The notes below the pieces were generated by a model. That model was given only the letters and a program-made list of their open reading frames with translations, had not been told where the DNA came from and did no database searches. From assembly GCF_014168535.1 (NCBI RefSeq), contig NZ_CP060007.1:4960001-5024000 (forward strand): 64,000 nt of DNA. The letters are read 5' to 3'. Positions within the stretch are counted from its first letter, which is position 1. Each line of letters starts with the position of its first letter. Shown here in pieces: positions 1 through 8,910 of the stretch. This DNA is from Lacibacter sediminis (GTDB lineage: Bacteria > Bacteroidota > Bacteroidia > Chitinophagales > Chitinophagaceae). The position numbers were made by a program, and so were the translations under genes.

Positions 1-1005
1 ACCTGCGGTTGGTGTAAATGTATAAGCACCACTTGCAGTGTTACTCACAGTTGAAGGATTCCATGTACCAGCCACCCCGTTATCTGAACTTGACGGGAGT
101 GAAGGTGCAGTTGCTCCTTCGCAAATGCTTGTTGCAAAACTGAATGTTGGGGTCACGTTAGGCGTAACTGTTACATTCACTGTAACAGGCAGCGCACATT
201 GACCCGCAGTTGGTGTAAAGGTGTAAGAACCACTCGTTGTATTACTCACAGTTGAAGGATTCCATGTACCGGCCACCCCGTTATCTGAAGTTGTTGGGAG
301 TGTAGGTGCCGTTGCTCCTTCACAAATATTCGATGCAATAGTAAAGGTGGGTGTTACATTCGGCGTTACTGTTACATTTACTGTAACCGGTAAAGCACAT
401 TGACCCGCAGTTGGTGTAAATGTATAGGATCCGCTTGCAGTATTGCTAACAGCCGAAGGGCTCCATGTACCGGTTACTCCATTTGTTGATGAAGAAGGCA
501 AACTCGGAGCCGTTGCTCCTTCGCATATGCTTGTTGCAATATTGAATGTTGGTGTCACATTCGGTGTTACAATCACATTAACGGTAACAGGATTTGCACA
601 TTCTCCTGAGTTTGGAGTGAATGTATATGAACCGCTTGCTGTATTACTTACAGTTGAAGGGTTCCATGTACCACTCACACCATTATTTGAAGTTGTTGGG
701 AGTGTTGGTGCAGTTACTCCTTCGCAAATACTCGTTGCAAAACTGAATATTGGTGTTGTACGTGGAGTTACAGTAATATTAATCGTTACAGGTAAACCAC
801 ATTGACCTGCAGTTGGTGTAAAGGTGTAAGAACCACTTGCGGTATTACTTACAGTTGAAGGATTCCATGTACCTGTAAGACCATTGTTTGATGTAGTTGG
901 TAATAGTGGTGCAGTTGTTCCTGCGCAGAAAGCCGGTATTGCTGTGAACGATGGAACAATGATTGGATTTGATAAGATAACACCTGAAAACAAGTTCGTT
1001 GTATT
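1..1005 (-). repeat. Tandem 201-bp coding repeat (67-aa Ig-like units)
   Basis: The block that reads acc(t/c)gc(a/g)gttggtgtaa on the plus strand recurs at 1, 202, 403, about 604 and 805, giving an exact 201-bp period (67 codons). The units differ by scattered substitutions, and the 604 unit is the most divergent (GECANP instead of GQCALP). The array is in frame with the surface-protein gene and continues beyond the left edge. Confidence 0.9.
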
Positions 1006-1488
1006 TCCGTTTTCTGTGATTGTAAATCCTGCATACACGCCTGCATTTAACCCGTTAATGACTGCCTGCCCAGCGCCGTTCGCAACAATAGTAACGGGGC
1101 CAACTGCATTACCATCATCGGTATAAGTAATATCATAACTTGTACCGGGTGTTAATCCATTGATCGTTACCGATCCGTCGGTACCGTTACAGGTAGTAGG
1201 ATTGGAACTTGAAATGGTAGGTGCAAAAAAGGCGTGATCACTTGCAGTACCAATTTGGTCATCGGTAAGATTCCAATTATGCAACAAAGGGAAATCACCA
1301 AGTGTAAACACAGCCGGGTTGGCATTGTCAAATACTTTTCCGGAAATGCCGATTCCGTTATAATCGGTTTGATTATAGTTTATACTTCTTGCGGAAGCAA
1401 ATGTTCCGAACGATTGTGCATGTGAGAAGTAAGAAAGCACCAGGAACAATAACGTTCCTGCAAAGGAAATTGGATTTTTTGGGTTCAT
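1..1488 (-). CDS. Secreted Ig-like repeat protein, N-terminal part (truncated by window edge)
   Basis: The frame is open on the minus strand from an ATG at 1488 to base 1 (496 codons, no stop), so the C-terminus lies outside the window. The N-terminus MNPKNPISFAGTLLFLVLSY followed by FSHAQ is a typical signal peptide. Residues from about 30 to 165 are a non-repetitive leader. From about residue 180 the protein is a tandem array of 67-residue units. Each unit has a conserved GTWNPSTVSNTASGSYTFTP core and two cysteines, one in (S/N)ICEG and one in GQCA/GECA. This resembles the Ig-like (Ig_7/PKD-like) repeats of Bacteroidota cell-surface or type IX-secreted proteins. A sorting domain would be expected at the missing C-terminus. 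Function is probably adhesion or surface structure; this is inferred from architecture only. Confidence 0.85.
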   Translation of the reverse strand, partial: MNPKNPISFAGTLLFLVLSYFSHAQSFGTFASARSINYNQTDYNGIGISGKVFDNANPAVFTLGDFPLLHNWNLTDDQIGTASDHAFFAPTISSSNPTTCNGTDGSVTINGLTPGTSYDITYTDDGNAVGPVTIVANGAGQAVINGLNAGVYAGFTITENGNTTNLFSGVILSNPIIVPSFTAIPAFCAGTTAPLLPTTSNNGLTGTWNPSTVSNTASGSYTFTPTAGQCGLPVTINITVTPRTTPIFSFATSICEGVTAPTLPTTSNNGVSGTWNPSTVSNTASGSYTFTPNSGECANPVTVNVIVTPNVTPTFNIATSICEGATAPSLPSSSTNGVTGTWSPSAVSNTASGSYTFTPTAGQCALPVTVNVTVTPNVTPTFTIASNICEGATAPTLPTTSDNGVAGTWNPSTVSNTTSGSYTFTPTAGQCALPVTVNVTVTPNVTPTFSFATSICEGATAPSLPSSSDNGVAGTWNPSTVSNTASGAYTFTPTAG

Positions 1489-1777
1489 TTTTTAGCTGTT
1501 AGTTCAGGTTAATACGGAGAATTAACGCATAAACATAACACATTCAATATTATTTTTAAAGAGATACAGTATTTTTCCTTAAAAATTGTGTGTTTATACT
1601 TACGGTGTCGGGAACACGAAAATGCGTACTACTCATGCTCAAAAAACGTAAAACAGTTTTGCTGTAATTACTTTCTTGTATTGCTGATTTCACAGTTAAC
1701 TAACCTATGTGCACACTGGTATCTACGTACTGCGCAGATAATTCAAAAAATGAAAAAGGGAATGTTTCAAAAAACCT

Positions 1778-2350
1778 TTAGTTATAATAAGGGCTTATCA
1801 TTAAAAACACAATCACACCCGTAACAGCAACATAAAGCCACAACGGCCATGTGATGCGTGCAAGTTTTTTGTGTTTATGAAACTCTGCAGTAAGGCCTCT
1901 GTAAGCTGTAAATAAAATAAAAGGAAGGATCAATCCCGCAAGGACGATATGAGTAATGAGAATAAAGTAATAGACAATTTTAATAAGGCCTGATCCGCCA
2001 TAACTTGTTTCTCCTGTAAATAAATGATGACAGATATAAGACACGAGAAACATCACCGAAAAACCAATTGCCCAAAGCATCAGCTTTTTGTGTGTGCGGT
2101 AACGCTTGTCTTTCACTGCGAACAATGCGCCCAGCAACAGCAACGCAACAAACGTATTGATCAATGCATTGAGTCTTGCAAAAATGTGCTTATCAAATCC
2201 GAGATTTACTTTCAGCTCTACACGACTTAGAAAAGCTACTGCTACAAACACGATAATACTTACCGCAAAAATCAGGATGTAAGCAAGCTTATCATTCTTC
2301 TCAATTGCCGGGGGTAATTTCCCACGTCTGTGTTCTCTACTGTACGACAT
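1778..2350 (-). CDS. DUF420 membrane protein, probable cytochrome oxidase assembly factor
   Basis: The product has 190 residues and about five hydrophobic segments (near 25-42, 62-77, 90-108, 128-148 and 165-185). Histidines sit at membrane edges (DKHIFARLN, YICHHLF, ITHIVLAG), the pattern of the DUF420 family. A Gram-positive member, CtaM, is needed for aa3 oxidase activity. The gene is the last of the respiratory block, 20 bp after the SCO-family gene, which supports a role in heme or copper centre assembly. Family assignment is fairly firm; the assembly role is inferred from family and neighbours. Confidence 0.8.
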   Translation of the reverse strand: MSYSREHRRGKLPPAIEKNDKLAYILIFAVSIIVFVAVAFLSRVELKVNLGFDKHIFARLNALINTFVALLLLGALFAVKDKRYRTHKKLMLWAIGFSVMFLVSYICHHLFTGETSYGGSGLIKIVYYFILITHIVLAGLILPFILFTAYRGLTAEFHKHKKLARITWPLWLYVAVTGVIVFLMISPYYN

Positions 2351-2370
2351 AGTTGTTTATTCTTATAGCT

Positions 2371-3069
2371 TTATTTACGGAACAGGTTTCGCTTTTTCTT
2401 CTTGTCTTTCTCTAGAAACAATAACCCGATATCTCTCGCCATCTTCGCCATTGCAATTGAATCGGTTCCATCGTACCAGCCACGTATTACACGATCTCTA
2501 TCAAGCAGGTAAAATTTATTGGTATGAAGAAAAGCAGTATCAACTTCGCCTCCATCAATTGTTGCTGCTTTAAATTCATCATAAGCAAGTTTGTAAATGG
2601 TTTGTTTATCGCCTGTTAAGAACCACCAGTTGTTATGCCTCACCTTATACTTATCAGCATATCGTTTCAGTGCTTCCACGCTATCTCTTGCCGGATCAAC
2701 TGTTAACGAAATAAAATGCACCAGCGAATCTGTTTTCAGAAATGCATCCTGCATCTTCTTCATATTACGTGTAAGCGTGGGACATGGATTTGGGCAACGG
2801 GTAAAAAAATAATCCACTACCAGCACTTTTCCTTTCAACGAATCAACACTTACGACTTTCCCTAATTGATTCGTGAAGCTGAAGTTTTCTACTTTATGCC
2901 ACACGGTATCCTTCACCAGTTTCCCCTTCACTGTTTTTTCTGTTACTGAATCAAAAAAATAGTGGCGGGGCATATCTACAACACCTTCGCTCTGGTACTT
3001 TACAATAAGATAAGCTGTAACAGGGATACCAACTGCCAGTAATAAACCGAGAATTCCTTTTTTACTCAT
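2371..3069 (-). CDS. SCO1/SenC family copper chaperone
   Basis: The product has 232 residues: one N-terminal membrane anchor (residues 5-24) and a periplasmic thioredoxin-like domain. The copper ligands of the SCO family are present: C92 and C96 in RCPNPC, and H182 in FLHTNKFYLLD. SCO proteins deliver copper to, or reduce, the CuA site of oxidase subunit II, which fits the neighbouring ctaC. The start codon lies only 19 nt after the T-tract of an intrinsic terminator, so expression may depend on read-through (see findings). Confidence 0.9.
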   Translation of the reverse strand: MSKKGILGLLLAVGIPVTAYLIVKYQSEGVVDMPRHYFFDSVTEKTVKGKLVKDTVWHKVENFSFTNQLGKVVSVDSLKGKVLVVDYFFTRCPNPCPTLTRNMKKMQDAFLKTDSLVHFISLTVDPARDSVEALKRYADKYKVRHNNWWFLTGDKQTIYKLAYDEFKAATIDGGEVDTAFLHTNKFYLLDRDRVIRGWYDGTDSIAMAKMARDIGLLFLEKDKKKKRNLFRK

Positions 3070-3088
3070 ACACTTTTCATTCGCTGCT

Positions 3089-3130
3089 AAAAAAATCGTC
3101 CCGATACTCCATGAAGGAAAACCGGGACGA
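3089..3130 (-). terminator. Intrinsic terminator between the subunit IV and SCO genes
   Basis: On the minus strand a perfect 8-bp stem (TCGTCCCG, 3123-3130, pairing with CGGGACGA, 3096-3103) encloses a 19-nt loop and is followed at once by seven T residues (3095-3089). It starts 20 bp after the stop codon of the subunit IV gene. It has the canonical form of a rho-independent terminator for the ACIII/oxidase transcript. Confidence 0.8.
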
Positions 3131-3150
3131 ATATGAATCAGACAAGATAA

Positions 3151-3588
3151 TTATTTCAATCCACCTTCATGAGCGCCACCATGTGCCGGCTCCACCTTCT
3201 GTTCGTATTTAACCGGATCTTTAGGGCGATATTCATTACGAAGATTTTTCCATGAATCACCATCCCACAAAAAAGCAATGATGAACCAGATGAATAATGC
3301 CAACGGTACAACAATGGTCATGATCATATTACGGATCTCATCACCAAGGTGCATAAAAATAGAAACGATATAAAATGCCTTAGCCAGGGAAAGAATTACA
3401 ATCACTCCTTTGACAGCAATATCTAATCCTGCACTGAAATCAGTTCCGTATAATAAATAGCCGAGTGCAAGTTCAACGATGGTAATACCAGATAGAATCC
3501 AGGTTGTTCTCCAGATCCTTTTTTTCGAATCATCGCCCGGTGCATCATGTGGTATTGTTACTTCCCCGCCAAATGTTTGATGTTCCAT
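3151..3588 (-). CDS. Cytochrome c oxidase subunit IV-type protein
   Basis: A small protein of 145 residues with three membrane segments (about 30-48, 55-78 and 85-108). The core WILSGITIVELALGYLLYG and the motif AKAFYIVSIFMHLGDE are typical of the small subunit IV (CtaF/CoxD-like) of bacterial heme-copper oxidases. The His-rich, charged C-terminus is cytoplasmic. It is the last structural oxidase gene before the terminator. Subunit IV stabilises the complex and carries no redox centre. Confidence 0.85.
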   Translation of the reverse strand: MEHQTFGGEVTIPHDAPGDDSKKRIWRTTWILSGITIVELALGYLLYGTDFSAGLDIAVKGVIVILSLAKAFYIVSIFMHLGDEIRNMIMTIVVPLALFIWFIIAFLWDGDSWKNLRNEYRPKDPVKYEQKVEPAHGGAHEGGLK

Positions 3589-3625
3589 ATATAAATTATT
3601 TCTGAGTAATAGTTATTGAATAGGG

Positions 3626-4297
3626 TTAAACAAGATAGAAGAATAAGAATACGAATACCCACACCAGATCTACAAAGTGCCAGTATAGACCGATCTTCTC
3701 GATCATGAGGTAATGACCTCTTCTTTCAAACACACCACGCCAAGCCATGATGGTTACAATAATATTGATTACCACACCTGAAAATACGTGGAAACCGTGG
3801 AAACCTGTAATGGTAAAAAAGAAGTTGGCAAAATTGCTTGAAGCAACAGTACCGTCTGCATTAGGGAAAGGATTGCGACCCCACCAAGCACCTTCATGGT
3901 GTAAGTGATTCCACTCCCATGCCTGGCAACTTAAGAACGCTAAACCACCAATGATTGTCCAGATCATCCATTTTACTACACCTTTCTTATTCCCATGATG
4001 ACCTTCGTGAACAGCCAACACCATTGTAACCGAACTTACAATGAGGATAAATGTCATTAAACTCACAAACACCAACGGCAATCCATTACCTAAAAAAGGG
4101 AACGACTGAAACACAAAGTTTGGATCGGGCCATGAAATACTGGATACACGTACTGTACCGTACGCAATCAAAAATGCGCCGAATGTAAACGCATCGCTCA
4201 TTAAGAAATACCACATCATCAACTTGCCATACTCCACATTGAAGGGGCTTTTACCGCCACTCCACCATTTTGTGTTTGCTGCTACTGTTTGTGCCAT
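3626..4297 (-). CDS. ctaE: Cytochrome c oxidase subunit III
   Basis: The product has 223 residues with five hydrophobic segments. The family hallmark GFHGFHVFSGV lies near residue 165 and the C-terminal GLYWHFVDLVWVFVFLFFYL closes the protein. Subunit III is a non-redox core subunit of A-type heme-copper oxidases. The gene is 35 bp downstream of a second, shorter subunit III-like gene, so the oxidase has two tandem paralogues here. Confidence 0.9.
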   Translation of the reverse strand: MAQTVAANTKWWSGGKSPFNVEYGKLMMWYFLMSDAFTFGAFLIAYGTVRVSSISWPDPNFVFQSFPFLGNGLPLVFVSLMTFILIVSSVTMVLAVHEGHHGNKKGVVKWMIWTIIGGLAFLSCQAWEWNHLHHEGAWWGRNPFPNADGTVASSNFANFFFTITGFHGFHVFSGVVINIIVTIMAWRGVFERRGHYLMIEKIGLYWHFVDLVWVFVFLFFYLV

Positions 4298-4332
4298 TTA
4301 TCTGTTTTTAATTGTTCTCAAAAATTTTACTC

Positions 4333-4902
4333 TCAGGATACCAGTAAGAAAAATGCAAACAGGTAGATCCATAAGAGATCAACAAAGTGCCAATACAAAC
4401 CGGCTGTTTCCACGGGCGCTGTGCTGTAGAATTTAGTTTTGGTATTATAGGCACGTAAAAATAAAACCACCAGTGCTATGATACCGCCAACTACATGCAA
4501 AGCATGTACACCGGTAATAATATAAAAGAACGATCCCGCTACACTATCCTTAAATGTTATTTTGCTTGCCCATAGTTCAGAAAACCCAATGAACTGTGTT
4601 GCAACAAAAGCTAAACCTAATACTGCTGTTACTGAGATCAGCAAACGGTATCTCGCCATTTCCCTTGCAGCCATTGCTTTTTGTGCAAGGAAAATACTGA
4701 TACTGCTCAGCACGATCAACGCAGTTGATAAATAAAAGATCTTCGGCACTTGCACTGCTTCCCAACCTGCCTGGTTACTCTTTACAATATATGCGCTGGT
4801 GAACCCGGCAAACATCATTGTAATACTTCCAATAGCAATCCACAATGTAAATTTATGTGGATGCATTTTTTGTGTTCGTTCGCTACTCATAACCTTCTCC
4901 AT
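4333..4902 (-). CDS. Second cytochrome c oxidase subunit III-like protein
   Basis: The product has 189 residues with five membrane segments. It shares with its neighbour the GVHALHVVGGI motif (about residue 130) and the C-terminal GLYWHFVDLLWIYLFAFF. It is shorter at the N-terminus, beginning with a charged MEKVMSSERTQKMHPHK stretch before the first helix. A start at M5 (4890) is equally possible. Two consecutive subunit III genes occur in other Bacteroidota oxidase operons; whether both sit in one complex cannot be told from sequence. Confidence 0.85.
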   Translation of the reverse strand: MEKVMSSERTQKMHPHKFTLWIAIGSITMMFAGFTSAYIVKSNQAGWEAVQVPKIFYLSTALIVLSSISIFLAQKAMAAREMARYRLLISVTAVLGLAFVATQFIGFSELWASKITFKDSVAGSFFYIITGVHALHVVGGIIALVVLFLRAYNTKTKFYSTAPVETAGLYWHFVDLLWIYLFAFFLLVS

Positions 4903-4950
4903 CTTTCAAACGCTTTTATGATTACTGCCGAAACAGTTTCTTTTTCTTTA

Positions 4951-5868
4951 TTACTGTGCAATTTTATCGGCCAGTAATGCAAGCAATACAATTGGTAAAT
5001 AAATGTAACTGCTGAACATTACTCTTCTTGCATTCTTTACATCCATGTTGAAATATAACCGTACACACTGTATAACCATAAACAGGTTAGCAGCAACGAG
5101 TATCCACATGCTTACTACACCACTCATGTTAAAGAAAAACGGTAACATGCCCACAGGTATCATCAACAAAGAGTAAATCACTGTTTGAATGGCTGTAAAT
5201 TTAGTTGGTCCTTGTTGCGAAGGCAGCAATTTGAATCCTGCTTTACTATAGTCTGTATGTGCCACCCATGCTATAGCCCAGAAGTGAGGAAATTGCCAAA
5301 GAAACTGGATGGCAAATAATATCCATCCACCTGTCCATGAAAAATTCTCTCCATCGTAAGCTGCTGCCCAGCCAATAAGGCAAGGCAATGCGCCGGGTAT
5401 TGCTCCTACGAGTACAGCAATGGAATTTACTTTTTTCAACGGCGTGTAAACAAAGCCGTAAATAAATAAACTCAGCAATGCTAACCCTGCAGCATACCAA
5501 CTGAAATACAACCACAAAATCAAAGAACCAATTATTGCAGCAATAAAAGCAAATGCTGTTGCCTCCTGCACACTCATTCTTCCACTTGCAACAGGTCTGT
5601 TACCTGTTCGCTTCATTACTGCATCTGTATCTTTTTCCGTTATCTGGTTTATTGCATTGGCGCTGCCTGTTACCAACATACCGCCTAGCAATAACAACAG
5701 AATACTTGCAAAATCATATTCCACCACATTGGGCGCAAGCATGTAAGCGATCACACTGCTGAACACCACTGTAAAACTGAGCGTAAACTTGATGAGCTGT
5801 TTGTAATCCTCGATCTTGCCCATCACTCCCGACTTCACCTGTTTCTTATCTTCCGGTTGACTGCTCAA
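4951..5868 (-). CDS. ctaB: Heme o synthase (protoheme IX farnesyltransferase)
   Basis: The product has 305 residues and about nine membrane segments, a UbiA-superfamily prenyltransferase. The first Asp-rich motif is visible as NAINQITEKDTDAVMKRT (near residues 66-83), followed by NRPVASGRM. It adds a farnesyl group to heme b to form heme o, the precursor of heme a. It sits between ctaD and the subunit III genes, so the cofactor enzyme is co-transcribed with the oxidase that needs it. No ctaA (heme a synthase) is seen in the window. Confidence 0.92.
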   Translation of the reverse strand: MSSQPEDKKQVKSGVMGKIEDYKQLIKFTLSFTVVFSSVIAYMLAPNVVEYDFASILLLLLGGMLVTGSANAINQITEKDTDAVMKRTGNRPVASGRMSVQEATAFAFIAAIIGSLILWLYFSWYAAGLALLSLFIYGFVYTPLKKVNSIAVLVGAIPGALPCLIGWAAAYDGENFSWTGGWILFAIQFLWQFPHFWAIAWVAHTDYSKAGFKLLPSQQGPTKFTAIQTVIYSLLMIPVGMLPFFFNMSGVVSMWILVAANLFMVIQCVRLYFNMDVKNARRVMFSSYIYLPIVLLALLADKIAQ

Positions 5869-5904
5869 TTTGTTTTATCATAATGACACATTTGTGTCTG
5901 TCAA

Positions 5905-7719
5905 TTAATGCTTGCTTTCATCAGCGCTAACCGGTGTGGTTTGCGGAATGAATTCTTTTCCATCTTTTGCATAATCATATGCCCAACGGTGTACTTCAGG
6001 AATTTCACCGGCCCAGTTACCATGGCCAGGATTGATTGGTGTAGTCCACTCCAAGGTATTTGCACCCCAAGGATTTTGTGTTGTTACTTTTCTTCCTTTC
6101 CAGATGCTGTAGAAGAAGTTAAAGATGAACAGTATTTGTACAAGGAATACAATGATGGCTACGATACTGATGAATTTATTCAACCCGTCGTAATGCTTGA
6201 ATGATTCCCAGATATCAAACTTGTAATAACGGCGTGGCACACCTGCCAAACCTTGATAGTGCATTGGCCAGAAGATGAGGTACGCACCGATCATAGTTAC
6301 CCAGAAGTGAATATAGCCGAGTGTATTGTTGAGATAACGGCCATACATTTTCGGATACCAATGGTAAATACCTGCAAACATTCCGAACATACTTGCCACA
6401 CCCATTACAATATGGAAGTGCGCAATTACGAAATATGTATCATGCAAATGAATATCCAATGCAGAGTTGCCAAGGAAGATACCTGTTAAACCACCGGAGA
6501 TAAACAAGCTCACAAAACCCAATGCAAAAAGCATGGCAGGTGTAAAGCGGATATTACCTCTCCAGATAGTAGTTAACCAGTTAAATACTTTGATGGCACT
6601 TGGCACCGCAATCAACAACGTTAACAATACGAAGAACGCACCGAGGAACGGATTCAAACCCGTTACAAACATGTGGTGAGCCCAAACGAGGAACGCAAGA
6701 ATTGTGATGGCGAACAATGAACCAATCATCGCCATGTAACCAAAGATTGGTTTACGGCTGTTTACTGATAGAATTTCTGATGCCATACCCATCGCCGGTA
6801 AGAGAATGATGTATACTTCAGGATGACCTAAGAACCAGAACAAGTGTTGATAGAGAATTGCACTACCACCTTCGTTCGGCAAAGCTTGTCCGTTTATATA
6901 GATATCACTTAAGTAGAAACTTGTTCCAAAGTGACGATCAAAGATCAATAAGATAAAACCTGAGAACAATACAGGGAATGATAATACACCCAATACCGCT
7001 GTAAAGAAGAATGCCCAGATAGTAAGTGGCAATCTTGTCATGCTCATACCTTTCGTACGCATGTTCAATACGGTTGCAATGTAGTTGAGACCTCCAAGTA
7101 ATGATGATACTACGAACAAGGCCATTGACACAAGCCATAGATCCATCCCCACTTTTGAACCGGGCGATGCCTCACCCAATGCACTCAATGGAGGATAGGC
7201 TGTCCAGCCACCACTGAAAGGTCCGGTTTGTACAAACAAAGAAGACAACATGATAATACTGGCAGTAAAAAAGAACCAGTATGAAAGCATATTCAAAAAT
7301 GGTGAAGCCATGTCTCTTGCACCAACCTGTAAAGGAATCAAGAAGTTAGAGAAGGTGCCACTCAACCCTGCAGTTAATACAAAGAATACCAACACGGTTC
7401 CGTGCATTGTTACTAATGCATAATAAGCTTCGGCCTGGAGTTGTCCGCCCTTAGCCCACTCACCAAGGAGTGTTTCCATCCAGGGGAATTTTGCATCGGG
7501 GTAGCCAAGTTGTAAACGGAAAATAACCGAAAACAAACCACCCAATAAAGCCCAGAACATACCGGTGATCAAAAACTGTTTTGCAATCGTTTTATGATCC
7601 TGGCTGAATACATACTTCGTCAAAAACGTCTCATGGTGATGACCATGATGCACCTCATCATGCGTTTCATGCGGAACGCTTACTACTGAAGTGTGTACGT
7701 GTGATGTCTCGTTGCTCAT
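5905..7719 (-). CDS. ctaD: Cytochrome c oxidase subunit I
   Basis: The product has 604 residues and about twelve membrane helices, the catalytic subunit with low-spin heme, high-spin heme and CuB. Visible ligands include GHPEVY with H299 and the Tyr303 that crosslinks to it in A1-type oxidases, WAHHMF (CuB histidines), and HLHDTYFVIAHFHIVMG (heme ligands). The HPEVY motif marks an A1-type proton-pumping oxidase. The His-rich N-terminus (HDEVHHGHHHE, about residues 18-28) is unusual in its density of histidines. The gene is 35 bp downstream of ctaC. Confidence 0.95.
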   Translation of the reverse strand: MSNETSHVHTSVVSVPHETHDEVHHGHHHETFLTKYVFSQDHKTIAKQFLITGMFWALLGGLFSVIFRLQLGYPDAKFPWMETLLGEWAKGGQLQAEAYYALVTMHGTVLVFFVLTAGLSGTFSNFLIPLQVGARDMASPFLNMLSYWFFFTASIIMLSSLFVQTGPFSGGWTAYPPLSALGEASPGSKVGMDLWLVSMALFVVSSLLGGLNYIATVLNMRTKGMSMTRLPLTIWAFFFTAVLGVLSFPVLFSGFILLIFDRHFGTSFYLSDIYINGQALPNEGGSAILYQHLFWFLGHPEVYIILLPAMGMASEILSVNSRKPIFGYMAMIGSLFAITILAFLVWAHHMFVTGLNPFLGAFFVLLTLLIAVPSAIKVFNWLTTIWRGNIRFTPAMLFALGFVSLFISGGLTGIFLGNSALDIHLHDTYFVIAHFHIVMGVASMFGMFAGIYHWYPKMYGRYLNNTLGYIHFWVTMIGAYLIFWPMHYQGLAGVPRRYYKFDIWESFKHYDGLNKFISIVAIIVFLVQILFIFNFFYSIWKGRKVTTQNPWGANTLEWTTPINPGHGNWAGEIPEVHRWAYDYAKDGKEFIPQTTPVSADESKH

Positions 7720-7754
7720 AATCTCTTTTTTATTCAGTTCTATTGACTATACAA

Positions 7755-8858
7755 TTATTTATTCATGGCTACAGTTGTCTTAACTGCAGCGGGTACAGCT
7801 ACCGTTGAATCAGCAGCAGGTTTAGCAGCCGCTGGATCTTTGTCGGGGAAAGCCGCATAATAGTTTGGCTTTTGTTTCGCCATCCAGATGTCAAACTCTT
7901 CCTGTGTAACTACTTCAATAATACCTTTCATTGAGTAGTGACCGTTTCCACACATCTGATCGCAGGAAATCTCAAATGCAAAATTAGGATTACCTGTGCG
8001 CTCTTTCATTTCTTTGGTTGTGTACTTAGGTGTAAACCAAAGTGTAGTAGGAATACCCGGCACAGCATCCATCTTTAAACGGAAATGGTTCAAACCAACA
8101 TCATGAATTACATCACGGCTGCCAATGATCAATTTCACCGGACGGCCTTTAACGATGTACATAGTTTGTGTGGTTACCACATCATCAAAGTTGGTAGCAT
8201 CAGCTTTCAGTTTCAGATCAGCATTATCCTCCCAGATCTGTCCGAACGGGTTGCTGTTTTCATCACTGATCACTTTAAAATATGTTTTACCGAATGTTTT
8301 ATCTTTTCCGGGGTAACGCATCATCCAGCCAAACTGCTTTCCAACGATCTCCACTTCCAATGCGCCTTTCGGAGCATCAGATGTAATACGGAACCAGAAA
8401 CGCAAACCAAATACAACGAGTACAGTTAAGAAGATAGCCGGTACAACTGTCCAGATCAACTCCAGCTTATTATTGTGCGGGAAGAAGAATGCTTTGCGTC
8501 CTTCTTTCTCCTGGTATTTCCATGCGAAATAGAACAACAGGAATTGTGTGATGACAAATACCAATCCGGTAACTGCAGTAGTGATCATGAACATCTCATC
8601 GATCTTTTCACCTTCAACTGATGCAGATCCTTGAGGGAACAATGTTGTTTTGTACAACAACTTATTGCAGTAGTACACGCCAATGAACCCTACAATCATA
8701 AAACCAAGCAGCATAAAGCCGTTGATACGGTTGTTTTGTTTGCGTGATGTTTCTTCACCTTTTAATACACTCACATACTCGCTGGCCTTCGCAATCTGGA
8801 AGATAACAATGAACACCAGGAGGGCGGCTGCAATGATCAGATATGTTGTAGTAGTCAT
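7755..8858 (-). CDS. ctaC: Cytochrome c oxidase subunit II (CuA, no cytochrome c domain)
   Basis: The product has 367 residues. Hydrophobic segments near 3-22, 48-66, 92-115 and 130-150 give two more helices than the usual two. The CuA domain carries H252 (DVIHDVG) and the C299-x3-C303-x3-H307-x2-M310 cluster (CDQMCGNGHYSM). The C-terminal tail is Ala/Pro-rich with no CxxCH, so this is not a caa3-type subunit with fused cytochrome c. Electrons must arrive from a separate heme protein, presumably the ActA or ActE c-heme domains encoded upstream in the same operon. Confidence 0.93.
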   Translation of the reverse strand: MTTTTYLIIAAALLVFIVIFQIAKASEYVSVLKGEETSRKQNNRINGFMLLGFMIVGFIGVYYCNKLLYKTTLFPQGSASVEGEKIDEMFMITTAVTGLVFVITQFLLFYFAWKYQEKEGRKAFFFPHNNKLELIWTVVPAIFLTVLVVFGLRFWFRITSDAPKGALEVEIVGKQFGWMMRYPGKDKTFGKTYFKVISDENSNPFGQIWEDNADLKLKADATNFDDVVTTQTMYIVKGRPVKLIIGSRDVIHDVGLNHFRLKMDAVPGIPTTLWFTPKYTTKEMKERTGNPNFAFEISCDQMCGNGHYSMKGIIEVVTQEEFDIWMAKQKPNYYAAFPDKDPAAAKPAADSTVAVPAAVKTTVAMNK

Positions 8859-8910
8859 AGCTTGCGCAAATTATTTATAGTTCGTCAATTCTTTTTTCTT
8901 TGTTCAATCA

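Noticed and set aside
443..1126. Plus-strand open frames of 80-120 codons with low-complexity Val/Thr-rich products
   Set aside because: They are the antisense of the Ig-like repeat gene, which is continuously open on the minus strand with a signal peptide.
1489..1777. Plus-strand frame beginning at 1588 and a gttaat/attaac 6-bp inverted repeat near 1510
   Set aside because: The frame has an atypical composition and overlaps the end of the DUF420 gene. The inverted repeat is short and AT-rich enough to occur by chance.
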